Shown here: one piece after another, positions 1 through 5,537 of the stretch | Layout: every line of letters begins with the position of its first letter | Numbering within the stretch: position 1 is the first letter of the stretch | Assembly (NCBI GenBank): GCA_902766525.1 | Contig: CACXDX010000119.1 | Location: 1 to 6,054, forward strand | Origin: an uncultured Bacillota bacterium | Lineage (GTDB): Bacteria; Bacillota; Dehalobacteriia; UBA7702 | Length of the DNA stretch: 6,054 nucleotides | Direction: 5' to 3' | Program-made: the position numbers and the translations under genes | Notes under the pieces: generated by a model | The model's input: only the letters and a program-made list of their open reading frames with translations | What the model was told of the DNA's origin: nothing | The model's database searches: none

Positions 1-127
1 AATCATGGGTCTGAGGATTGTGGCAGCCTTCGCAATGATGGGAGCATCCCTGAACGTAAACGGCATAACGAAAACCGGGTCCGTCAACGATGGAATCGTT
101 GATCAATGATGCGACACGGAGCTTCAT
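1..127 (-). CDS. nrdG: Anaerobic ribonucleotide reductase activating protein NrdG (N-terminal part only)
   Basis: Radical-SAM activase that uses a [4Fe-4S] cluster and S-adenosylmethionine to generate the glycyl radical on NrdD; cytosolic. Only the first 42 residues are in the window; the gene runs off the left edge. The visible part begins MKLRVASLINDSIVDGPGF and carries the cluster-binding CxxxCxxC motif as C28-SHH-C32-EG-C35, followed by HNPQTHD, which matches the NrdG N-terminus (activases of this family have the motif at about this depth). The ATG at 127-125 is chosen because a GGAGG (142-138) lies 10 nt upstream and the protein aligns from its first residue. It starts 2 nt after the nrdD stop codon, the usual nrdDG order, and its ribosome binding site lies inside the nrdD coding sequence, so the two are very probably translationally coupled. 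The identity is firm; nothing can be said about the rest of the protein. Confidence 0.95.
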   Translation of the reverse strand, partial: MKLRVASLINDSIVDGPGFRYAVYVQGCSHHCEGCHNPQTHD

Positions 128-129
128 TT

Positions 130-2454
130 TTATTTTTCCTCCGCTGCGGAGCACGATCCCAGATCGTGGATCACACGATCTTTTTCTTCGGCGCGCTTCG
201 CGTCGTTAAACCGATTCAAAGTCCCGACAAGATAACCGGTAATGCGGCGGATCCGTTCAAACTCAACGTGTCCTTCGGTTCTGCCGCAGAGCGGACAACG
301 ATCGCCGATGATCCCGTTATAGCCGCAAATGGGATCTCGGTCAACGGGATGATTGATGGAACCGTAACCGATACCCTGCTCTTTCATGCAGCGAACGATC
401 TTTTCAAAGGCATCGAGATTCTGAGAAACATCGCCTTCCATTTCCACATAAGAAATATGGCCGGCATTGGTCAAGGCATGGTAGGGCGCTTCAAGCTGTA
501 TCTTTCTGTAAGCGTTGATGTCATAATAAACGGGAATATGGAAGCTGTTGGTGTAATAATCCCTGTCCGTTACCCCTTCAATAACACCGAAACGTTTTTT
601 ATCCAAACGCACGAAACGACCGGAAAGACCTTCCGCCGGTGTGGCTAAGAGTGTGTAATTCATTTTCTTTTCCTGAGAAATATTATCGAGATAATTTCTC
701 ATAAACCCGATGATCTCAAGACCGAGATTCTGTGCTTTTTCGCTTTCGCCATGGTGAACGCCGATCAAAGCCTTTAATGCCTCGGCCAAACCGATAAATC
801 CGACGGAAAGCGTACCGTGCTTCAATACTTCGCCGACCTCATCATTCCAATCAAGCTTTTCGCTGTCGAGCCACACCCCCTGCCCCATCAGGAAGGGGAA
901 GTTCTTGACTTTCTTTTTCGACTGTATCGCAAAACGTTCATTGAGCTGACCGACGCAAAGATCCATTTTACGCTTCAGTTCATCAAAGAAGAACGTAATG
1001 TCGCCTTTGGAACGAATGGCAATGCGAGGGAGATTGATCGATGTAAAGGAAAGATTTCCGCGCTGCGTGGAAATTTCTTTTTCTCTGTCATGGACGTTGC
1101 CGATAACTCTCGTACGGCAGCCCATATAGGATATCTCTGTTTCCGGACGGCCTTCCTTGTAATATTGCAGATTATAGGGAGCATCCTGGAAGGAGAAATT
1201 CGGGAACAGACGCTTGGCGCTGACACGGCAAGCCAGCTTGAAAAGATCGTAGTTGGGATCTTCCGGATTATAATTGATCCCTTCTTTGATACGGAAAATC
1301 TGGATCGGAAAGATGGCCGTTTCCCCGTGACCGAGACCGACTTCCGTCGCGAGCAGCAGATTACGCATGACCATGCGTCCTTCCGGCGTCGTGTCGGTTC
1401 CGTAGTTGATGGAAGAGAACGGCGTCTGTGCTCCGGCGCGGGAATGCATGGTATTCAAATTATGGACAAAAGCTTCCATGGCCTGATAGGTGATCTTATC
1501 CGCTTCTTCCCATGATTTTTCTTTTGAAAAAGCGATCACGCGTTCTGCCACAGCCGCGTCGACGCCGCGCTCGACCAAAGCACGGTTGTATTCTTCGAGG
1601 ATCTCGTCATGTTCGATCCGAGGCATACCGATATCGGCTAAAATCTCGTCAACAATTTCAGCGGGCTTTTCGATTTCGGAAAGAAGTTCGAGGGCATTAA
1701 TGAAATTACAGCGGAAACGCTTCCCGTAGGTCTTGCGCACACCGGGTGCCATACCGTAGTCGAAATTGGAAATACTCTGGCCGCCGTGCTGGTCATTCTG
1801 GTTGCTCTGAATGGCGATACAGGCCAGAGCGGAATAACTGGTGATATCGTTGGGTTCTCTTAAAACGCCGTGTCCGGTGGAAAAACCGCCGTGAAAAAGC
1901 TTTTCCAGATCGATCTGGCAGCAGGTCGTAGTCAGGGTATAGAAATCCATATCGTGGATATGAATATCACCGTCCATATGAGCTTCGGCAAATTCCTTGT
2001 TGATCACAAACATTTTATAAAACTGTTTCGATCCTTCGGAGCCGTATTTCAACATCGTGCCCATGGCGGTATCACCGTCAATGTTGGCGTTTTCCCGTTT
2101 GATATCGGAATCCTTTGCCGATTTGAAAGTGATATCCTGATAGATTTTCATCAGGTTGGTATTCATCTCTCTCATGCGGCTGCGTTCCGCGCGATAAAGG
2201 ATGTAGGCTTTCGCTGTTTGAACAAAGCCGTTGGTCATCAGTACATCTTCAACGACGTCCTGAATTTCTTCAACTTCGGGAGATGTCTTTCCCGATTCTT
2301 CCAATTTTTCGACGACCTGTCTCGTTAATTCCGCCGCGGTTTCCTCACGCTTATTGCTTCCCGAAGCGATAAAAGCCTTAAGGATAGCCTGCGTGATCTT
2401 ATCATCGTTGAAAGGAACTTCGCGCTGGTCTCGCTTAATAATGGTTTGAATCAT
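130..2454 (-). CDS. nrdD: Anaerobic (class III) ribonucleoside-triphosphate reductase NrdD
   Basis: Reduces ribonucleoside triphosphates to deoxyribonucleotides under anoxic conditions with a glycyl radical; partner of NrdG. The 774-residue protein is full length. Residues 1-93 or so form an ATP-cone, the allosteric domain that senses ATP/dATP (IIKRDQREVPFNDDKI). The catalytic barrel shows HIHDMD (165-170), the adjacent C178-C179 pair, QHGGQS (222-227), GLGHGET (373-379) and the finger-loop YMGCRT with C446. The C-terminus has a zinc-site remnant (C710, C720, C723) and the glycyl-radical motif RRITGYLVG with G740. The ATG at 2454-2452 has GGAG (2464-2461) 6 nt upstream. The gene follows its own promoter and leader and precedes nrdG by 2 nt. 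The tail runs 34 residues past G740 and ends DLGSCSAAEEK with a lone C768. The 710-723 zinc motif shows three cysteines, with D707 where four-Cys relatives such as T4 NrdD have the first Cys. Identity is certain; whether formate or a thiol protein is the reductant cannot be settled by eye. Confidence 0.98.
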   Translation of the reverse strand: MIQTIIKRDQREVPFNDDKITQAILKAFIASGSNKREETAAELTRQVVEKLEESGKTSPEVEEIQDVVEDVLMTNGFVQTAKAYILYRAERSRMREMNTNLMKIYQDITFKSAKDSDIKRENANIDGDTAMGTMLKYGSEGSKQFYKMFVINKEFAEAHMDGDIHIHDMDFYTLTTTCCQIDLEKLFHGGFSTGHGVLREPNDITSYSALACIAIQSNQNDQHGGQSISNFDYGMAPGVRKTYGKRFRCNFINALELLSEIEKPAEIVDEILADIGMPRIEHDEILEEYNRALVERGVDAAVAERVIAFSKEKSWEEADKITYQAMEAFVHNLNTMHSRAGAQTPFSSINYGTDTTPEGRMVMRNLLLATEVGLGHGETAIFPIQIFRIKEGINYNPEDPNYDLFKLACRVSAKRLFPNFSFQDAPYNLQYYKEGRPETEISYMGCRTRVIGNVHDREKEISTQRGNLSFTSINLPRIAIRSKGDITFFFDELKRKMDLCVGQLNERFAIQSKKKVKNFPFLMGQGVWLDSEKLDWNDEVGEVLKHGTLSVGFIGLAEALKALIGVHHGESEKAQNLGLEIIGFMRNYLDNISQEKKMNYTLLATPAEGLSGRFVRLDKKRFGVIEGVTDRDYYTNSFHIPVYYDINAYRKIQLEAPYHALTNAGHISYVEMEGDVSQNLDAFEKIVRCMKEQGIGYGSINHPVDRDPICGYNGIIGDRCPLCGRTEGHVEFERIRRITGYLVGTLNRFNDAKRAEEKDRVIHDLGSCSAAEEK
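139..181 (-). promoter_or_regulatory. Alternative hairpins ending in one that covers the nrdG ribosome binding site
   Basis: In the last codons of nrdD, GATCGTG (180-174), its complement CACGATC (168-162) and GATCGTG again (158-152) follow one another. The middle copy can pair with the first (8 bp including 181/161, 5-nt loop) or with the third (7 bp, 3-nt loop), but not both. Directly after comes CTCCGCAGCGGAG (151-139), a 13-nt inverted repeat that folds as CTCCG-CAG-CGGAG and includes four of the five bases of the nrdG GGAGG. The pairing is read directly from the sequence. Control of nrdG translation, opened by ribosomes finishing nrdD, is inference. Confidence 0.5.
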
Positions 2455-2467
2455 TTTATACTCCTTA

Positions 2468-2494
2468 ACCTGCAGTTTTTTTGTTTTCGCAGGT
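2468..2494 (-). repeat. Inverted repeat in the nrdD leader, next to the ribosome binding site
   Basis: On the transcribed strand ACCTGC (2494-2489) is followed after 15 nt by GCAGGT (2473-2468), giving a 6-bp stem with two further pairs beyond a single mismatch. It ends 3 nt before the GGAG of nrdD (2464-2461). A further GCAGGT copy (2586-2581) lies upstream of the promoter. The stem is short and the loop is A-rich, so a weak hairpin or paired protein-binding half-sites are both possible; neither is shown. Confidence 0.3.
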
Positions 2495-2522
2495 AAATAT
2501 TCTCCTGAATCATCTTGTTTAT

Positions 2523-2552
2523 ATTATATCATTTTTCCGGTGAATTTGTAAA
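2523..2552 (-). promoter_or_regulatory. Sigma-70-type promoter of nrdDG with extended -10
   Basis: On the minus strand TTTACA (2552-2547; 5 of 6 to the -35 consensus) is followed after 18 bp by a perfect TATAAT (2528-2523), preceded by TGA to make an extended -10 (TGnTATAAT). Transcription should begin near 2516, giving a leader of about 60 nt before the nrdD ATG at 2454. It lies downstream of the terminator of the preceding gene, so nrdDG would be a separate transcription unit. I looked for the 16-bp NrdR palindrome (ACACnATATnTnGTGT type) over and around it and saw none. Confidence 0.8.
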
Positions 2553-2663
2553 GAGAGTTGAAAATACATAACCCTTTCAGACCTGCACATTTAGAAACGA
2601 CGAAAAAATTTTTTGTCAATTTTCTTTTTCAAATTCATATGATTTTTTTGTCATAAAATAAAC

Positions 2664-2690
2664 AAAAAAGACCGGAAAGAAAATCCGGTC
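2664..2690 (-). terminator. Rho-independent terminator of the upstream four-gene cluster
   Basis: A perfect 7-bp stem, GACCGGA (2690-2684) and TCCGGTC (2676-2670), encloses a 7-nt loop and is followed on the minus strand by six T residues (2669-2664). It begins 10 nt after the stop codon of the CoA-disulfide reductase gene. A run of A residues on the other side of the stem gives it a partly bidirectional look, but no plus-strand gene ends here. Confidence 0.9.
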
Positions 2691-2700
2691 ATTTTTGTGT

Positions 2701-4389
2701 TCATATCTCGTCCGCGTAATGCATCGATCGATAAAATGTAATACCGCCGGAGAGAGCCGCAACTTGCTCAAAACCGTTTTGCATCAGAATTCTTGAAGCG
2801 ATATAAGAACGCACGCCGATGGCACAGTATGGAATAATCAGTTTATCCTGATCCAATTCATCGATTCTTTCTCTGAGCTGTCCCAAAGGAATATGAACGG
2901 AAGATTCTATGGCATAAACCCTTCTTTCCGCTTCCTCCGTAACATCGAGAATGATAAAATCATCTTTTTCGGACCGGGAAGCGATCATGGCGTCAACCTC
3001 ATCCCATTCAACAAAACGTATGAGACCGGAAAGAAGGTTTTCCGCCACAAATCCCAACATATTAACGGGATCTTTCGCCGATGAATAAGGCGGCGCGTAA
3101 GCCAGCTCAAGCTCTGCGAGATCGAAAACGCTGCCGTTCATGGCCATTACCGAGGCAATGGTATCGATACGTTTGTCCACACCGTCTTTGCCGACGATCT
3201 GAGCGCCGAAAATCGCGCCATCCCTGTCAAAGATCAGCTTGAGCGTCATCATAGAGGAACCGGGATAATAGCCGGCATGAGATTTTTGATTGATCAGCAC
3301 CGTCTCGTAATCTTCATGTTTGACCTTTCCGGCTTGATTCAGCTGTTTTTCATTCAAACCGACGGAAGCAACACTGAGATCAAAAACGCGGGCAATGGCC
3401 GTGCCCATCGATCCTTTGTAGCGCCGGTAGGCGCCGCACAGATTATCCGCCAAAATACGGGCTTGTTTATTGGCGGGACCGGCCAGAGGAATCATCGCAG
3501 GCTTTTTGGAGATATAATTTTCCACGGCGATAACGTCACCGACGGCATAAATATCCGGGATCGACGTTTCCAGATAATCATTGACAACGATCCCTTTTCT
3601 TTCGTTCAGTTTGATTCCCGCGTCTGAAGCAAGTTCGCTGTTGGGTTTGATGCCGATGGCCAAAAGGATCAGATCGGCTTTCATCTCTCTGCCGCTGTTT
3701 AATCGGATCAGAGTGCCGTCACTTTCATCGGAAAATGATTTAACACCGTCTGAAAGAAAGAGATCGACTTCATTCTTTACCAGATCCTCGTGAACGAGAT
3801 TGGCCATTTCTTTATCGAGAGGTGCCATGACCTGGTCCGCCATTTCGATCACGGAAACGGAAATACCGCGCTGATGCAGATTTTCCGCCATTTCCAAACC
3901 GATGAAGCCGCCGCCGATGACCGCCGCTTTTTTTACGTTGTGATTTTCGATGTATTCTTTGATCCTGTCCGTATCTGCAACGGTCCAGAGTGTAAAAATA
4001 TTTTCCGCGTCAATGCCGGGCAAAGGGGGAACAAGCGGAGAGGATCCCGTCGCGATAACGAGATGATCATAACTCTCCTCATAGATTTCACCGCTGTTCA
4101 AATCTTTAATCCGCACGGTTTTTTCATCGGGAATAATTTTGATTACTTCATTTTTGATCCTGACGTCAACGTTATATTTCTTTTTCATTTGTTCGGGCGA
4201 CTGCAGCAGCAGCGCACCGCGGTTCGGTATCACATCGCCGATATAATAAGGCAGACCGCAGTTGGCATAGGAAATATTATCCCCTCTTTCAACCAATACG
4301 ATCTGCATTTCCTCATTTCGCCTTCTCAATCTCGCCGCGGCGGTCGCGCCTCCGGCAACTCCGCCGATGATCACGGTTTTTTCGATCAT
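2701..4389 (-). CDS. cdr: CoA-disulfide reductase with C-terminal rhodanese domain (FAD-dependent)
   Basis: Cytosolic flavoenzyme of the pyridine nucleotide-disulfide oxidoreductase family, expected to use NAD(P)H to reduce CoA disulfide, CoA persulfide or polysulfide. In a 562-residue protein the FAD site GGVAGG (9-14) comes first, then SYANCGLPYYIG with the single redox cysteine C44 typical of CoA-disulfide reductases, ATGSSP (113-118), the NAD(P)H site GGGFIG (159-164), YAVGD (281-285), and a dimerisation domain with Y431 and Y435 in LAYAPPYSSAKDP. Residues 457-553 or so are a rhodanese domain with the catalytic cysteine in YCAIGVRSY (C522), so it should carry a persulfide. The frame is open to a GTG at 4407, but the ATG at 4389 is preferred because AAAGGA (4404-4399) sits 9 nt before it and the FAD motif then falls at the usual depth. 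It follows the DUF896 gene by 23 nt and is the last gene before the terminator. The fused type is known from other bacteria (CoADR-RHD, Npsr). The main alternative is an NADH oxidase-like role. Confidence 0.93.
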   Translation of the reverse strand: MIEKTVIIGGVAGGATAAARLRRRNEEMQIVLVERGDNISYANCGLPYYIGDVIPNRGALLLQSPEQMKKKYNVDVRIKNEVIKIIPDEKTVRIKDLNSGEIYEESYDHLVIATGSSPLVPPLPGIDAENIFTLWTVADTDRIKEYIENHNVKKAAVIGGGFIGLEMAENLHQRGISVSVIEMADQVMAPLDKEMANLVHEDLVKNEVDLFLSDGVKSFSDESDGTLIRLNSGREMKADLILLAIGIKPNSELASDAGIKLNERKGIVVNDYLETSIPDIYAVGDVIAVENYISKKPAMIPLAGPANKQARILADNLCGAYRRYKGSMGTAIARVFDLSVASVGLNEKQLNQAGKVKHEDYETVLINQKSHAGYYPGSSMMTLKLIFDRDGAIFGAQIVGKDGVDKRIDTIASVMAMNGSVFDLAELELAYAPPYSSAKDPVNMLGFVAENLLSGLIRFVEWDEVDAMIASRSEKDDFIILDVTEEAERRVYAIESSVHIPLGQLRERIDELDQDKLIIPYCAIGVRSYIASRILMQNGFEQVAALSGGITFYRSMHYADEI

Positions 4390-4398
4390 ATTTTCCAA

Positions 4399-4404
4399 TC
4401 CTTT
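4399..4404 (-). promoter_or_regulatory. Ribosome binding site that decides the cdr start
   Basis: AAAGGA on the minus strand, 9 nt before the ATG at 4389-4387. It lies downstream of the alternative GTG at 4407-4405 and so cannot serve it, while that GTG has no good Shine-Dalgarno of its own. This favours the ATG and a protein shorter by six residues. Confidence 0.7.
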
Positions 4405-4412
4405 CACACTGA

Positions 4413-4715
4413 TTATTGTTCCGGAAGATCATGATGATGGTCATGATGATGACCGCAGCAACAATCGGGTCCGTGCACGTGATGATGACCATGATCCTCT
4501 TTGATATCTTGTGGATCTCTTTTCTTCAACGGCGTTAAAGTACCGTCTTCCTCTTGGATCAGCACGCTTTCCAGCGTCGCTCTGGCTCCGGCTCGAAAAG
4601 CCTCGATGTATTCTCTTCTGAGCGCCTCACGCTCAGCCTTTTCTTCATCACTGAGACCTGTTGTTTTGGCTTTATGCGCCAGCTCATTGATACGGTTGAT
4701 TTTTTCTTTTTCCAT
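4413..4715 (-). CDS. DUF896 (YnzC/UPF0291) family protein with His/Cys-rich C-terminal tail
   Basis: Residues 1-66 or so match the small helical DUF896 family, represented by B. subtilis YnzC: KINRINELAHKAKTTGLSDE, then EEKAEREALRREYIEAFRAG, then a TLESVLIQEEDG segment. The family's biochemical role is not known; in B. subtilis ynzC lies in the SOS-induced yneA-yneB-ynzC operon. Family members are usually about 65-80 residues. This one is 100, and the extra part (74-96) holds eleven His, three consecutive Cys (85-87) and four Asp, arranged as HGHHHVHG, CCCG, HHHD, HHHD. Such composition suggests binding of nickel, zinc, cobalt or copper ions; that is inference. No signal peptide or membrane segment is seen. 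The ATG at 4715-4713 has GGAG (4727-4724) 8 nt upstream. It sits 17 nt after the amidase gene and 23 nt before the reductase gene. No LexA box was noticed. The family assignment is firm; the function is unknown. Confidence 0.9.
   Translation of the reverse strand: MEKEKINRINELAHKAKTTGLSDEEKAEREALRREYIEAFRAGARATLESVLIQEEDGTLTPLKKRDPQDIKEDHGHHHVHGPDCCCGHHHDHHHDLPEQ
4428..4451 (-). repeat. 12-bp tandem repeat encoding HHHD-HHHD
   Basis: Two adjacent 12-bp units, CATCATCATGAC (4451-4440) and CATCATCATGAT (4439-4428), identical at 11 of 12 positions and in frame, encode residues 89-92 and 93-96 of the DUF896 protein. A related GGTCATCATCAC run lies further upstream in the same tail. The pattern fits growth of the tail by slippage or duplication of a His codon tract. 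Confidence 0.75.
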
Positions 4716-4732
4716 ATGAATTACTCCGTTTA

Positions 4733-5533
4733 TTAAAAAAGATTATTGTCGATTTCATCGAGGATATTGCGACGATCCTGAAAAACGGGGATCATCTTTC
4801 GGATATAATGATCCTCTTCTACATAGATATCACAGGACACAAGCTTTTCTTCTTCATCGGCGCCGGCCAAAACGGTCCCGTCCGGCGAAACGATCATGGA
4901 ACCGCCGCCGTAGGATATCCGGTCTTTGCCGCAGCGATTGACGCCGATAACATAGACTTGATTTTCTATGGCTCGCGCTTTCAGCAGAGAAACGTAATGA
5001 TCGCGCCGGGCCGCGGGCCACTGAGCCGGTACGAAAATCACGGAAGCGTCTCTCAAGACGAGATTGCGGCAAAAAGCGGGAAAACGAAGATCATAGCAGA
5101 GCATAAGACCGCAGGTCAAACCATCGATCCCGGTCAAGCCCCATTCATCGCCTTCGGCAAAATAATCCGGTTCCTTAAGAGTGTGAGAGAAGAGGTGAAC
5201 TTTACGGTAATTGTCGATCAACTCCCCTTTTCTGCTGATCACCGGCATCGTATTGTAAAACACTCCGTCCTTTTTTTCGGCGATGCTGCCGCCGATGATA
5301 TTGACATTGTGTTTTTTCGCGATAAATTTTAGGAATTGGATCGAAGCGCCATCCAGCGATTCCGCCTTTTGATCAAGATGTTCCAGATCATAGCCGATAT
5401 TCCAAAGTTCCGGCAAAACGAGAAAATCACAATTTTCGGGAAGATTTTCGGTAAGACGTTGGATCGCAGCCTGATTTTTTTCTCTCTCCCCGAAAACAAC
5501 ATCCATTTGAATGAAAGAGATATTGACGCGCAT
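4733..5533 (-). CDS. Carbon-nitrogen hydrolase (nitrilase superfamily), omega-amidase-like
   Basis: Cytosolic thiol amidase of the nitrilase superfamily, 266 residues, the usual full length. The Glu-Lys-Cys catalytic set is complete: E42 in LPELWNIGY, K111 in YRKVHLF and C146 in LCYDLRFP; ARAIENQVYVIGVNR (186-200) and GGGSMIVSPDG (209-219) are the conserved C-terminal motifs. The CYDLRFP context resembles omega-amidases (YafV/Nit2 type, which hydrolyse 2-oxoglutaramate or 2-oxosuccinamate) and B. subtilis MtnU in methionine salvage; the substrate here is therefore only a guess. The ATG at 5533-5531 has AAGGGG 8 nt upstream, inside the end of the preceding gene, whose stop is 4 nt away. It precedes the DUF896 gene by 17 nt. 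No neighbouring transaminase or methionine-salvage gene is in view to narrow the role. Superfamily firm, substrate unknown. Confidence 0.92.
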   Translation of the reverse strand: MRVNISFIQMDVVFGEREKNQAAIQRLTENLPENCDFLVLPELWNIGYDLEHLDQKAESLDGASIQFLKFIAKKHNVNIIGGSIAEKKDGVFYNTMPVISRKGELIDNYRKVHLFSHTLKEPDYFAEGDEWGLTGIDGLTCGLMLCYDLRFPAFCRNLVLRDASVIFVPAQWPAARRDHYVSLLKARAIENQVYVIGVNRCGKDRISYGGGSMIVSPDGTVLAGADEEEKLVSCDIYVEEDHYIRKMIPVFQDRRNILDEIDNNLF

Positions 5534-5537
5534 GAGA

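Noticed and set aside
106..648. Long plus-strand reading frame of 180 codons opposite nrdD, and similar ones at 817-1515 and 1870-2328
   Set aside because: They lie wholly antisense to a certain nrdD, have low-complexity, Phe/Ile/His-rich translations with no family resemblance, and show no convincing ribosome binding sites.
2597..2619. Second promoter for nrdD using TTGACA at 2619-2614 on the minus strand
   Set aside because: The -35 is perfect but the hexamers at 16-18 bp spacing (such as TTCTAA) match the -10 consensus poorly; the TTTACA/TATAAT pair downstream is far better.
2648..2665. Rex-like palindrome, TTGT-N10-ACAA, between cdr and nrdD
   Set aside because: Only the outer four bases of each half fit; the inner GA/TC positions of the Rex consensus do not. 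It overlaps the terminator T-tract and lies about 95 bp upstream of the -35 element, so a repressor role is unlikely.
4405..4407. GTG start for cdr, adding six residues
   Set aside because: The only good Shine-Dalgarno lies downstream of this GTG and at proper spacing from the ATG at 4389-4387; the extra residues precede the conserved FAD-binding strand.
3790..4434. Plus-strand reading frame of 214 codons opposite the start of cdr and the end of the DUF896 gene
   Set aside because: It is antisense to two well-supported genes, shows no recognisable motif, and is explained by the codon use of the opposite strand.
4428..4500. Short-repeat array resembling CRISPR or a satellite
   Set aside because: The repeated ATG/GAT pattern is an in-frame His codon tract within a protein gene, without spacers.
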